Position numbers and translations under genes: made by a program. Positions 1 through 10,660 of a stretch of DNA of 64,000 nt are shown piece by piece (positions within the stretch are counted from its first letter, which is position 1; each line of letters begins with the position of its first letter). Under the pieces are notes generated by a model. That model ran no database searches. It was not told the origin of the DNA and saw only the letters and a list, made by a program, of their open reading frames with translations. The stretch is from assembly GCF_026262505.1 (NCBI RefSeq), contig NC_067206.1:14132205-14196204 (forward strand), in the 5' to 3' direction. This DNA is from Trichomonas vaginalis G3. Taxonomy: Eukaryota; Parabasalia; Trichomonadida; Trichomonadidae.

Positions 1-375
1 GTCATGACAGAACATATACGATGAAGTTTCGACAAATCATTTACGTTCATGTTTGACAAAACATATACGTTCATTACGATGAAGAAATCATGACAAAACA
101 TATACGATGAAATCATGACAAAACATATACGTTCATTACGATGAAGTTTCGACAAATCATTTACGTTCATGTTTGACAAAACATATACGATGAAATCATG
201 ACAAAACATATACGTTCATTACGATGAAGAAGTCATACAAAACATATACGATGAAGTCATGACAAAACATATACGATGAAATCATGACAAATCATTTACG
301 CTCATTACGATGAAGAAGTCATGACAAAACATATACGATGAAATCATGACAAACATTTACGCTCATTACGATGAA

Positions 376-3300
376 GAAGTCATGAAAATTCAAAGACCCT
401 TTGGGTCTCGCCGCTTAGCGGCTGAGGTGAGAAAAGGTGAGATCTCACCACTTCACCTAAACATTATTTTTGGGTCATTTACGCTCATTACGATGAAGAA
501 ATCATGACAAAACATTTACGAAGAGATTCCGTATGAAAATTCATGAGGGTAGAAATGAGGGTAGAAATGAGGTTAGATCTAACCATCTACCCTAAACATT
601 ATTTTTGGATCATTTACGTTCATGTTTGACAAAACATGTACGAAGAAGTCATGACAGAACATATACGCTCATTACGATGAAGAAGTCTGACAAAACATTT
701 ACGCTCATTACGATGAAGAAGTCATGACAAAGCATATACGATGAAGTTTTTGACAAATCATTTACGTTCATGTTTTGACAAAACATAAACGAAGAAATCA
801 TGACAAAACATTTACACTCATTACGATGAAGAAGTTTCGACAAAACATGTACGAAGAAGTCATGACAGAACATATACGATGAAGTTTCGACAAATCATTT
901 ACGTTCATGTTTGACAAAAACATATACGTTCATTACGATGAAGAAGTCTTGACAAAACATATACGATGAAATCATGACAAAACATATACGTTCATTACGA
1001 TGAAGTTTCGACAAATCATTTACGTTCATGTTTGACAAAACATATACGATGAAATCATGACAAAACATATACGTTCATTACGATGAAGAAGTCATGACAA
1101 AGCATATACGATGAAGTCATGACAAAACATATACGATGAAATCATGACAAATCATTTACGCTCATTACGATGAAGAAGTCATGACAAAACATATACGATG
1201 AAATCATGACAGAACATTTACGCTCATTACGATGAAGAAGTCATGAAAATTCAAGACCCTTTGGTCTCGCCGCTTAGCGGCTGAGGTGAGAAAAGAGGTG
1301 AGATCTCACCACTTCACCTAAACATTATTTTTGGGTCATTTACGCTCATTACGATGAAGAAATCATGACAAAACATTTACGAAGAGATTCCGTATGAAAA
1401 TTCAATGAGGGTAGAAATGAGGTTAGATCTAACCATCTACCCTAAACATTATTTTTGGATCATTTACGTTCATGTTTGACAAAGCATATACACTCATTAC
1501 GATGAAGAAGTCTTGACAAAACATTTACGATGAAGAAGTCATGACAAAACATATACGATGAAGAAGTCATGACAAAACATATACGAAGAAATCATGACAA
1601 AACATTTACGCTCATTACGATGAAGAAATCATGAAAATTCAATGAGGTGAGAAAAGAGGTGAGAAAAGAGTGAGATCTCACCTCTTCACCTAAACATTAT
1701 TTTTGGGTCATATACGCTCATTACGATGAAGAAGTCATGACAAAACATTTACGATGAAGAAGTCATGACAAAACATATACGCTCATGTTTGACAAAGAAT
1801 ATACGATGAAGAATCATGAAAATTCAATGAGGTGAGAAAAGAGGTGAGAAAAGAGGTGAGATCTCACCTCTTCACCTAAACATTATTTTTGGGTCATATA
1901 CGCTCATTACGATGAAGAAGTCATGACAAAACATATACGCTCATGTTTGACAAAAACATTTACGATGAAGAAATCATGACAAAACATTTACGTTCATTAC
2001 GATGAAGAAGTTTCGACAAAACATATACGCTCATTACGATGAAGAAGTCATGACAAAACATATACGCTCATGTTTGACAAAGAATATACGATGAAGAAAT
2101 CATGAAAATTCAATGAGGTGAGAAAAGAGGTGAGAAAAGAGGTGAGATCTCACCTCTTCACCTAAACATTATTTTTGGGTCATATACGCTCATTACGATG
2201 AAGAAGTCATGACAAAACATTTACGCTCATGTTTGACAAAACATTTACACTCATTACGATGAAGAAGTCATGACAAAACATATACGAAGAAGTCTTGACA
2301 AAACATATACGCTCATTACGATGAAGAAGTCATGACAAAACATATACGCTCATTACGATGATGAAATCATGACAAATCATTTACGCTCATGTTTGACAAA
2401 ACATTTACGCTCATTACGATGAAGAAGTCATGACAAAACATATACGAAGAAATCATGACAAAACATGTACGAAGAAGTCTTGACAAAACATTTACGCTCA
2501 TGTTTGACAAAACATATACGAAGAAATCATGACAAAACATGTACGAAGAAGTCTTGACAAAACATTTACGCTCATGTTTGACAAAACATATACGCTCATT
2601 ACGATGAAGAAATCATGACAAATCATTTACGCTCATTACGATGAAGAAGTCTTGACAAAACATATACGCTCATGTTTGACAAAACATATACGCTCATTAC
2701 GATGAAGAAGTCATGAAAATTCAAGACCCTTTGGGTCTCGCCGCTTAGCGGCTGAGGTGAGAAAAGAGGTGAGAAAAGAGGTGAGATCTCACCTCTTCAC
2801 CTAAACATTATTTTTGGGTCATTTACACTCATTCCGATGAAGAAGTCTTGACAAAACATGTACGATGAAATCATGACAAAGCATATACGTTCATGTTTGA
2901 CAAAACATTTACGTTCATGTTTGACAAAACATATACGATGAAGAAATCATGACAAAACATTTACGAAGAAATCATGACAAAACATTTACGAAGAAATCAT
3001 GACAAAGCATATACGAAGAAATCATGACAAAACATTTACGATGAAGAAATCATGACAAAACATTTACGTTCATTACGATGAAGAAGTCATGACAAAACAT
3101 ATACAATGAAGAAATCATGACAAAGCATATACGATGAAGTTTCGACAAAACATTTACGCTCATTACGATGAAGTTTCGACAAATCATTTACGAAGAAATC
3201 ATGACAAAACATATACAATGAAGAAATCATGACAAAGCATATACGATGAAGAAATCATGACAAAACATATACGTTTAAGTTCCATGAGGTCATGACAAAA

Positions 3301-3848
3301 CATGTACGAAGAAATCATGACAAAACATATACAATGAAGAAGTCATGACAAAACATTTACGATGAAATCATGACAAAACATATACGATGAAGTTTCGACA
3401 AAACATGTACGATGAAGAAGTCATGACAAAACATTTACGATGAAGAAGTCATGACAAAACATATACGATGAAGAAATCATGACAAATCATTTACGAAGAA
3501 ATCATGACAAAACATATACAATGAAGAAATCATGACAAAGCATATACGATGAAGTTTCGACAAAACATTTACGCTCATGTTTGACAAAGCATATACGATG
3601 AAGTTTCGACAAAACATTTACGCTCATGTTTGACAAAGCATATACGATGAAGTTTCGACAAAACATTTACGTTCATGTTTGACAAAGCATATACGATGAG
3701 GTCATGACAAAACATATACGCTCATTACGATGAAGAAGTCATGAAAATTCAAGACCCTTTGGGTCTCGCCGCTTAACGGCTGAGGTGAGAAAAGAGGTGA
3801 GAAAAGAGGTGAGATCTCACCTCTTCACCTAAACATTATTTTTGGGTC
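376..3848 (+). repeat. Hairpin units inside the array (multiple copies)
   Basis: Copies lie near 376-478, 540-612, 1236-1345, 1405-1462, 1632-1705, 1815-1895, 2103-2180, 2718-2818 and 3745-3848. Each has an outer arm AGGTGA, an inner palindrome such as GAGGTGAGATCTCACCTC, an outer arm TCACCT, then AAACATTATTTTTGGGTCAT. Copies at about 540 and 1405 instead carry GGTTAGATCTAACC with outer arms GGGTAGA/TCTACCC, so both stems changed on both sides and pairing is kept. Copies at 395, 1254, 2726 and 3761 are preceded by two further hairpins, GACCCTTTGGGTC and GCCGCTTAGCGGC (the latter with an A in place of G in the 3761 copy). Confidence 0.85.
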
Positions 3849-3851
3849 ATT

Positions 3852-4780
3852 TACGTTCATTACGATGAAGAAATCATGACAAAACATTTACGATGAAATC
3901 ATGACAAAGCATAAACGAAGAAATCATGACAAAACATTTACGTAAACATTTATTTCCTGTGTTGTTGTCAAACATGAACGTAAACATTATTTTTGGTTCA
4001 TTTACACTCATTACGATGAAGAAGTCATGACAAATCATTTACGATGAAATCATGACAAAACATTTACGATAAAATCATGACAAAACATATACGTTTAGTT
4101 TCGATGAAATCATCATGACAAAGCATATACGATGAAGTCATGACAAATCATGTACGATGAAGTTTGACAAAACATATACGTTCATGTTTGACAAAACATG
4201 TACGATGAAATCTATGAACATAATAATATTTCAAACCAGGAGCCAAATTCTTGCGATTTTCATATGGAATCTCTTCTCTCGGTTTTTTGAGGGAAACAAT
4301 CATATGAAATCATTTACGTTCATTACGATGAAGAAATCATGACAAAACATTTACGATGAAATCATGACAAAGCATAAACGAAGAAATCATGACAAAACAT
4401 TTACGTAAACATTTATTTCCTGTGTTGTTGTCAAACATGAACGTAAACATTATTTTTGGTTCATTTACACTCATTACGATGAAGAAGTCATGACAAATCA
4501 TTTACGATGAAATCATGACAAAACATTTACGATAAAATCATGACAAAACATATACGTTTAGTTTCGATGAAATCATCATGACAAAGCATATACGATGAAG
4601 TCATGACAAATCATGTACGATGAAGTTTGACAAAACATATACGTTCATGTTTGACAAAACATGTACGATGAAATCTATGAACATAATAATATTTCAAACA
4701 GGAGCCAAATTCTTGCGATTTTCATATGGAATCTCTCTTCTCTCGGTTTTTGAGGGAAACAATCATATGAAATCATTTAC
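3852..4780. repeat. Two tandem copies of a ~463-bp unit
   Basis: The stretch from about 3852 to 4314 is repeated almost identically from about 4315 to 4780. Each copy holds the same non-satellite insert (AACATAATAATATTTCAAAC followed by a segment ending in CTCTTCTCTCGG). Near identity implies recent unequal exchange or amplification. Small frames at 4157 and 4620 are the same repeat read twice and are not genes. Confidence 0.8.
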
Positions 4781-5160
4781 ACTCGTTACGATGAAGAAGT
4801 CATAACAAAACATATACGAAGAAGTTTTGACAAACATATACGTTCATGTTTGACAAAACATTTACGTTCATGTTTGACAAAACATTTACGATGAAGTTCC
4901 ATGAGGTCATAACAAATCATTTACGATGAAGTCATGACAAAGCATATACGTTCATTACGATGAAATCTTGACAAAACATAACGTTCATTACGAAGAAATC
5001 TTGACAAAACATGTACGATGAAATCATGACAATCATTTACGATGAAATCATGACAAAACATTTACGATGAAATCATGACAAAACATTTATGTTATACAGT
5101 AATGTTAGTCATGAATGTTTGTCCTACTGTTGGCGTTAGTGTTGAAAAATAATGTTTGTC

Positions 5161-5430
5161 CTACATGAAGCCGTACAAGCGTTTGAATTTGTTTATGCAT
5201 AAGATTACTCTCTTGTTTTCTGTATCTATCATACAAACATAAGCAGCACCTGTTTTTGTAAAGTTTATATGAAGTTTTCGATAGTTAGGACCTGTATAGT
5301 AATAGAATGCGTCCTCAATATCTTCTTCCTCACTGAACTCGTCAATATTTTCACTAGCTCCTTCTGTAATGTTTTCATCGGCATTGTCATTGACTTCTTC
5401 TGTAATGTTAGATGTTGTTGTTTCGCTCAT
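5161..5430 (-). CDS. Small acidic-N-terminus protein, unrecognised
   Basis: An 89-residue frame starting at ATG 5428-5430, at the edge of the array and divergent from the helicase cluster. The first 40 residues are rich in Glu, Asp, Asn and Thr and look disordered. The C-terminal half (FYYYTGP through DTENKRVILCINKF to the end) resembles part of the 108-residue frame at 9083, which has FYQIRG and DTNGKRVSLALSKL in the same order. The two may be paralogues flanking the cluster in opposite orientations. No known family is recognised, and expression is not shown. Confidence 0.5.
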   Translation of the reverse strand: MSETTTSNITEEVNDNADENITEGASENIDEFSEEEDIEDAFYYYTGPNYRKLHINFTKTGAAYVCMIDTENKRVILCINKFKRLYGFM

Positions 5431-5529
5431 GTTCTTTCACTAATGTTAAAAGTGATGTTGTACGAATTTTGAACAGAATTTAGAGCAGTTATGAAACAAT
5501 GAAGTACTTTTACGCTATTGAAAGGAACT

Positions 5530-6336
5530 ATGAGAGTGAAGTACATGACAGCAATGACAAAAGGAACTAATATCAAACCTAATGAAATCGCTCACGAGGA
5601 CATAGAGCTTAACAAGTACTTTGTGGAGTATCTTATAAGTGAAGAGTATGTAAGACCTTACTTCATGTTTGACAGCATGAATGAGGATGTTATTTCATGG
5701 TTAAAGAATATAAGCAATGTTTTCGGTAAGTACGTCATAGATGACAAAGGTCTTGTTGTATTTTATGAGACAGCAATACGAACACAGGAACTAATGGATA
5801 TTATGCATTCAACAGCAAAGAAAGGATTTAGTACTATTGGCATGAATGAACATTGCAGGAATGACATATACAACCTATGCTCACGAAAGCCTTACACAAA
5901 AGCAATACAAATGATAGAACATAAGCGTCTAAGGTCAGCAAATGAAATCATTACTGTCAGTGGTTATGAAAGAACTGTTAGCAAAGATGAGTGGAAACAG
6001 CTATTCATATTAAGGAAGGACGTTGCTGAACTAGTTAAACCTGTTGCACAAACATTGTTTCAGATAAGACCAGCAATGACTAAGAACCCTTTGACCTTAG
6101 TCAATGAGACCATAGAGGTTGAAGATAATGACATGAAAGAACTAGGAATGAATGAGAGAAGTTGTGAAGGATGTTTGAGTCAAAACACATGGTTCTTCAG
6201 AGCTGTTAAGAAACTTAGTAAAGAACGACAGAAATATTTTATAGAGAAGTATTGCAAAGGATGTGTAAATGAATTGCTTGAAATAGAACTTAGAGACACT
6301 TTCACACTAAAGGACTTGAGGAAAATAAGTACATGA
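5530..6336 (+). CDS. Unrecognised protein upstream of SF3 helicase; possible primase partner
   Basis: The frame opens at a TTG (5518) but the first ATG is 5530, giving 268 residues. It is helical and mildly basic, with a segment RPYFMFDSMNED near residue 42 that faintly recalls the acidic motif of archaeo-eukaryotic primases. The paired aspartates expected for catalysis are not clear. A CEGC..C..C arrangement near residues 210-240 (CEGC, then KYCKGC) could bind zinc. It lies directly before a D5-like helicase, where primase partners usually sit, and its end overlaps that frame by four bases. The primase assignment is inference from position; otherwise hypothetical. Confidence 0.55.
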   Translation: MRVKYMTAMTKGTNIKPNEIAHEDIELNKYFVEYLISEEYVRPYFMFDSMNEDVISWLKNISNVFGKYVIDDKGLVVFYETAIRTQELMDIMHSTAKKGFSTIGMNEHCRNDIYNLCSRKPYTKAIQMIEHKRLRSANEIITVSGYERTVSKDEWKQLFILRKDVAELVKPVAQTLFQIRPAMTKNPLTLVNETIEVEDNDMKELGMNERSCEGCLSQNTWFFRAVKKLSKERQKYFIEKYCKGCVNELLEIELRDTFTLKDLRKIST

Positions 6337-7820
6337 GTGAGGACGGTATTGACATAGCTAGTGTTATAAATGACTTAAGAAGATGTGTTGTTGTTATTGA
6401 CGGAGCACGTATGACATATCTAGTGAAAGATTATGATGGAATACGAGACACAACAACACTTGTGTCAGTAGATAGCAAGGAATTCAATAAGCTCATGAAG
6501 AGTATTTATGTAGGACGTATTGAGGAGAAGGATGTGAACGCACTGATGATTTATGAAGCGGGTCAGAACAAGAACTATCTTATGAAGTCAGGCATGAGAT
6601 TCTTTGACGAAAGAGATGACATTTACAGCTATTTCAGAGGATATGAGTATGAGGTACTGAATGAAGTAGATGAAAGCATTATTGAAGGATATTTGAAACA
6701 TGTTCACGATGTCATATGTAATGAGGATGAAGAGCTTTATGAGTATGTTTTGAACTGGTTCGCCTACATCGTTCAAAATCCTTGTGGAAAGACTGGAACA
6801 GTACTTTTGTTAATAGGAAAGCAAGGAACTGGTAAGAATGTACTTAGTAATGTTCTATGCGAGCTCATTAGCAAGTACGCCAACAATAATATAACGGCAA
6901 TAGAGAATGTGGTTGGTAGATTCAATGCTGCTATTGAGAACATGAAGCTCATCGTATGCAATGAACTAAGCTCATGCGATACGTCTAAGGTCATGAACCA
7001 CGACGCACTAAAGTCAATAGTAACAGAGACTCAGTTGGACTTAAATCAGAAGTGTCAGCCAGTAAGAAAGATAGAGAATGTTTGTAATATCATCATGATA
7101 TCTAACAACTTCAACTCAGTAAAGATTGACAAAGACGACAGAAGATTTGTTGTCATTGACGTAAGCAGCAGATACAAAGGAAATTACGAATATTTCTCAA
7201 ATCTCATTGAAAGCTTTAATGAAGAGTTTTATTCAAACTTACTGACGTACTTCATGAGGAAAGATTTAAGTGAATTTGATGTAAGGAAGATACCATTCAC
7301 CAGGGCTAAACAAGAACTCATCGAAATGAACAAAACACCTTACCAAATGTTTTACGAGGAGTTCTATGAAAAGTTTGTATCCGGATGGAATTGTACAGAG
7401 TGCTACAGAAGATATAAAGAATTTGCGAAGGAGAATGAATTCTTTGCATGTAGTTCAAATGTATTTGGTGGCAAGATGAGAGAATTTGTGAAGAGAAGTA
7501 GAAAGCGAGACGGTTCTGCAAGAAGTTATATTTACGAAGCAAGTATGATATTAGAAGGTCGTGGAAAGAAAGAAACAGTGAATTATGAGGAAGTGCTTGA
7601 AAAATTCATGGAGTACATGGGAAGCAATATAACATACAACAAAGACATATACAGTGAGTTTAAGTACTATTGTGAACAGCATGAGATTGAAGTAATGAGT
7701 AAAGGAGACTTTGAAACGCTTATGAAAGACAGTGAGGAGGTCGTTCATGAGAACAGTGTTGAAATAGTTCATGAGAACAGTGAGGAGGTCATACATGAGA
7801 ACAGTGATGAAACGTTATGA
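6333..7820 (+). CDS. Superfamily 3 (D5/DUF5906-like) replicative helicase
   Basis: 495 residues. The helicase core is clear: Walker A GKQGTGKN at residues 162-169, Walker B-like KLIVCNEL at 205-212, a motif C-type IIMISNN at 253-259 and a basic DKDDRRFVVID at 267-276 that would carry the arginine finger. This order matches SF3 helicases found with primases in large DNA viruses, plasmids and phages, where they unwind replicating DNA as hexamers. The last ~35 residues are acidic repeats of the type EEVIHENS, mirrored by short DNA repeats. It is the key gene of the left cluster and is unrelated to the Polinton, which has its own PolB. It could belong to an integrated plasmid, a virus-derived replicon or a domesticated copy. 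Confidence 0.85.
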   Translation: MSEDGIDIASVINDLRRCVVVIDGARMTYLVKDYDGIRDTTTLVSVDSKEFNKLMKSIYVGRIEEKDVNALMIYEAGQNKNYLMKSGMRFFDERDDIYSYFRGYEYEVLNEVDESIIEGYLKHVHDVICNEDEELYEYVLNWFAYIVQNPCGKTGTVLLLIGKQGTGKNVLSNVLCELISKYANNNITAIENVVGRFNAAIENMKLIVCNELSSCDTSKVMNHDALKSIVTETQLDLNQKCQPVRKIENVCNIIMISNNFNSVKIDKDDRRFVVIDVSSRYKGNYEYFSNLIESFNEEFYSNLLTYFMRKDLSEFDVRKIPFTRAKQELIEMNKTPYQMFYEEFYEKFVSGWNCTECYRRYKEFAKENEFFACSSNVFGGKMREFVKRSRKRDGSARSYIYEASMILEGRGKKETVNYEEVLEKFMEYMGSNITYNKDIYSEFKYYCEQHEIEVMSKGDFETLMKDSEEVVHENSVEIVHENSEEVIHENSDETL

Positions 7821-8104
7821 AAGACAGTGAGGAGGTCATACATGAATGCAATGATGAAATAGTTCACGATGTCGTTCGTGAAGAAGCCATTGCAACAAAG
7901 AATGAGATAAAGGATTTCATAGAACTTAACAAGGAGGAGTTTAAAGAAGGCTATGAAGTGAAAAGATGTGAAGAAGATTTCTTGGCGTATTTGAAGAAAA
8001 AGAGACTAAAGCCAATGGCTCAAAATAAGTTTCAATCGATGTTTGAAAAGAAACGTTTGAGCTATGGTGGTGTAAGAAGCACATATTACTTTGTTAAGAA
8101 GTGA
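7817..8104 (+). CDS. Small basic protein downstream of helicase
   Basis: 95 residues, beginning with the same acidic repeat (MKDSEEVIHE) that ends the helicase and overlapping it by four bases. The rest is charged and helical, with a basic C-terminal part (residues 55-95, LKKKRLKPMAQNKFQSMF and on) resembling a small winged or DNA-binding tail. Its close link to the helicase frame suggests that it works with it or is the helicase C-terminal domain read separately. No family is recognised. Confidence 0.5.
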   Translation: MKDSEEVIHECNDEIVHDVVREEAIATKNEIKDFIELNKEEFKEGYEVKRCEEDFLAYLKKKRLKPMAQNKFQSMFEKKRLSYGGVRSTYYFVKK

Positions 8105-8170
8105 GGACATTTATTTTTGTCGTTAGTGTTGGAGTTTGTGTTTGTTGTTAGTGAGAGAATAAATTAAATC

Positions 8171-8650
8171 ATGAACTTTGCCATGGTCTCTGTCCCTAGT
8201 AGTTTTCATTAAGTTCTGGAAATAATGAAAGTCATAAACTTTGCCATGGTCTCTGTCCCTAGTAGTTTTCATTATCTCACAGAGTTAATGAAAGTCATAC
8301 TTTCTATCAGATGAAGCATGCAGATGAACATAATGAAAGTTAGTGAGTTTGCCACGAGTTATGAATAAAATATTGGCATATTAGACGAGATAGCTGATGA
8401 AACAGATGAAGATAAATTAAATCTTGGACTTTGCCACACCCTGTCCCTAGTTCCTCAAAATCCTTGACAACGTTGCTTAGAAATTTTGGTTCAAAACCTC
8501 ATCTGATTTTAATCTGTTATGCTACCTGTTAAGTTTCGCGAGATTATAAATGTCATGGAGTTATATAAAAAGGAGGGACAGCTAGGGACACTGGAAGTAC
8601 TTGTAAGGCTATCTGTTAAGATTGCATGAAATACTAAAAAGTCATGAAAT
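8171..8650. repeat. Direct and inverted repeats downstream of helicase cluster
   Basis: A 40-base unit (ACTTTGCCATGGTCTCTGTC and onward) occurs at 8171-8210 and 8234-8273, with a degenerate third copy at 8421-8454. An inverted form, GGGACAGCTAGGGACA, is at 8575-8590. A second pair of direct repeats (GCTACCTGTTAAG / GCTATCTGTTAAG) lies at 8521 and 8606. Clustered direct plus inverted repeats beside a replicative helicase are consistent with an origin or operator, but this is inference. Confidence 0.6.
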
Positions 8651-8685
8651 CCATTATCGCTGTGCTAGCTTCACCTTAGAGTAAA

Positions 8686-8922
8686 ATGACGACTAAAGTC
8701 ACTGAAGCAATGAAACAAAAGTTTTTGGTAGAATACATTAAATCAGGAATTATTCCAGAAGGTTTTTACATTCATACTATGAAGGATGGTAGAGTTCAGT
8801 TTAGAAAGATAAAGCAACCATTAGATAAAGAAGGAATTTTGAGAAAGATTAAACTTCATGAGGACAACATTGCTGAACTTAAGAAGAAGTTAGAAGAGTT
8901 GGAGAAAGGAAGAGAGTTATAA
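8686..8922 (+). CDS. Small coiled-coil protein
   Basis: 78 residues from ATG 8686. The N-terminal half (residues 1-45) contains a compact basic segment (GFYIHTMKDGRVQFRKIK). Residues 48-78 form a clear heptad-rich coiled coil (ILRKIKLHEDNIAELKKKLE). It sits in the same orientation as the helicase cluster after a repeat-rich gap. The size and layout suit a small DNA-associated or regulatory protein, but no family is recognised. Confidence 0.55.
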   Translation: MTTKVTEAMKQKFLVEYIKSGIIPEGFYIHTMKDGRVQFRKIKQPLDKEGILRKIKLHEDNIAELKKKLEELEKGREL

Positions 8923-8935
8923 AGCAATGAATTCA

Positions 8936-8990
8936 ACAGGGTGAAAAAACAGGTGAAAAAAGAGGTGAGATCTCACCACTTCACCTAAAT
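8936..8990 (+). repeat. Single copy of the GGTGAGATCTCACC hairpin
   Basis: GAGGTGAGATCTCACC followed by ACTTCACCTAAATT, preceded by repeated AGGTGAAAAAA. It has the same arm order as the array units, but lies outside the array just after the stop of the coiled-coil gene. This position fits a 3' hairpin or terminator-like element, or a mobile palindrome. Confidence 0.75.
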
Positions 8991-9082
8991 TTAAATGGAT
9001 GTTTTCATACGTGTGAGGGTGGTGATATCATTTATTTTTAAGTTTATTTTTTATTTTACTGAAAATTTTTATTTTTATATAA

Positions 9083-9409
9083 ATGACGAAAACTATTGAG
9101 ATAACAAACTACAACGGTCATGAGTTCAAGAATTTGTTCTTCGTTCCTCGTGAAAATACATTCTATCAGATACGAGGGAGAAAGGGTAAAGTTAGTTTGA
9201 GCGTTTATGAAGGAATGAAGAATGGAAAGTTTATACAAGCATACGATACAAACGGTAAACGTGTTTCATTAGCTTTGTCAAAACTTACAGGTATAAACTA
9301 TGACAGTGATTTTGACTCTGACGATTGGAGCGACAGCAGCGATACTGAAGAATATGAACTATTGTGTGAAGCACAGCAATGGGAAGAGTTGCAATACTTT
9401 TGTAAGTGA
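9083..9409 (+). CDS. Small protein with acidic C-terminus, unrecognised
   Basis: 108 residues from ATG 9083. Residues 20-70 (FVPRENTFYQIRGRKGKVSL..., YDTNGKRVSLALSKL) look like a small beta-rich domain and resemble the C-terminal half of the minus-strand frame at 5161. The tail from residue 74 is acidic (SDFDSDDWSDSSDTEE). The upstream 70 bases are nearly pure A/T. No known family is recognised; it is probably part of the same element as the helicase. Confidence 0.55.
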   Translation: MTKTIEITNYNGHEFKNLFFVPRENTFYQIRGRKGKVSLSVYEGMKNGKFIQAYDTNGKRVSLALSKLTGINYDSDFDSDDWSDSSDTEEYELLCEAQQWEELQYFCK

Positions 9410-9412
9410 GAA

Positions 9413-9560
9413 CGTTTATTTTTTACAGTAGTGAAGTCGTTTGTGAAAACGTTTATTTTTTCATTAGTGAAGTCGTTAGTGAAGTCGTTAGTGAAGTCGT
9501 TAGTGAATTCATTAGTGAATTCATTAGTGAATTCATTAGTGAAGTCGTTTATGTGTCAGA
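9413..9560. repeat. 12-bp tandem repeats after the cluster
   Basis: Units TTAGTGAAGTCG and TTAGTGAATTCA alternate in blocks between about 9450 and 9550, after two copies of GAAAACGTTTATTTTT-like sequence. The 12-base period is a multiple of three but no frame is supported. It may mark the right boundary of the left element. Confidence 0.7.
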
Positions 9561-10660
9561 CGGTTTTGTAAATATTTAAGGTTAAGTTGGTGTTATGGTT
9601 GTATTGTAAAATATACGTTACCAGTTTTGTAAAGTGTCAAAACAGCTAAGTGGTGTATGGAGGCGCGCAGTGCCTCTGTACACGACTTAGGTATACTAAC
9701 TAAGTTCTCTCAATAGAATATCTTTACATCTACTCTTATTTCCAAAGAAGGGTAACGGTGGTTTTGTAAAATTCATTTTATATATATAATAAAAATGTTT
9801 TTACCTGAAAAGTGACAGAAAAGGCTTCTCAAAGTATACTTCCTTGGAACGCCTGTAACTTTTCCTGTAGCGACGATAGACCCTTACTTGTCCGGACAAA
9901 GTTATACTAAACATCTTCAGGGCTAGAGGGCACGAAGTGCCTGGAGGCCCCACTACCTTTTTTTTTTTAATATGATATTTCATTCATCTTTTTTACTTAC
10001 AACAATATGGTATTTCATTCATCTTTTTTACTTACTATAATGTTTAAGTGCGCTCTCAGCATTTCTAGCCTGGGAAAAAGACTCATATTTATGGTAAAGA
10101 TAGAATAGATCATAAGAAGCTTAACTTGAGACTTAGGTGAAAAACTATGCAGCGAAAATTCATTTTACAACAATATGACATTTCATTCATTTCATATTTA
10201 GTGTCTATGGTATCTTCGTCAATATGAGCCTTTGAGAATCTTATATGAAAAATGTTTCCCAACACATCAGAGAGAAGACTTGAAGATTCGCAAGAACGAC
10301 TAAAAACTTAGATCTTTCCATGAAGCAAAACTTAGAATCTTGGGAGATATATCTCAATTTATGATATTGTTTAAGAGTTTCAATCATAAAAAGTTTAAGA
10401 GGAAATATTGCTTGTAAATATGAATCCATTTTCTGGAGTTTGCATTAAACTCAAATGGGCTTAAGTGTATCCTTAAATAGATATTTGTATAATTATTTAT
10501 GAGTTATATCCAGAAATTTGCATTCACTACTAATAACATCTTATTCCAATTCTTGCATGCGAAATGCTTTTGGAAATAAAAAAAAGGCTTGAATTATAAT
10601 AAAATCTCTATACAAACATTTAATATATAAATTAAAAGAAAAATAATGAGTATGTATAGA
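9561..10660. other. Intergenic region with small hairpins and a direct repeat
   Basis: No gene is supported. There are two GC-rich hairpins in otherwise AT-rich DNA: GGAGGCGCGCAGTGCCTC near 9659-9677 and GGCACGAAGTGCC near 9928-9940. A ~33-base direct repeat (ATGATATTTCATTCATCTTT and its variant) lies at about 9971-10036, with a third partial copy near 10173. The left element probably ends somewhere here; no matching inverted end is visible within the window. Confidence 0.5.

Larger units (their letters stand above)
1..5095. repeat. Satellite-like tandem array, continues past left edge
   Basis: Short units of roughly 20 to 36 bases repeat throughout. The building blocks are CATGACAAAACATATACG, ATGAAGAAGT, GCTCATTACGATGAAG and TTCATGTTTGACAAAACA, with small substitutions (TTTACG/TATACG, GTACG). 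Longer modules are embedded: hairpin units, and higher-order copies such as 1-610 repeated from about 859. No long reading frame is supported; small frames inside it are repeat artefacts. The array lies directly beside the helicase cluster and could act as iteron-like binding sites or be a plain satellite. Function is inference. Confidence 0.9.

Noticed and set aside
649-873. Minus-strand frame of 74 codons inside the array
   Set aside because: It consists only of satellite units read in one frame (repeated CHDFFIVMSVNVLS-like pattern) and breaks wherever the units change.
4157-4805. Two 61-codon plus-strand frames
   Set aside because: They are the same frame in two copies of the 463-bp repeat, with diverging ends and no coding character.
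1-5095. CRISPR-like array of short repeats
   Set aside because: Repeats are not separated by unique spacers of even length, units vary in length and sequence, and the genome is eukaryotic.
9650-9960. Right inverted end of the left element
   Set aside because: GC-rich hairpins are present, but no matching sequence is visible at the left, which lies outside the window, so the boundary cannot be fixed.
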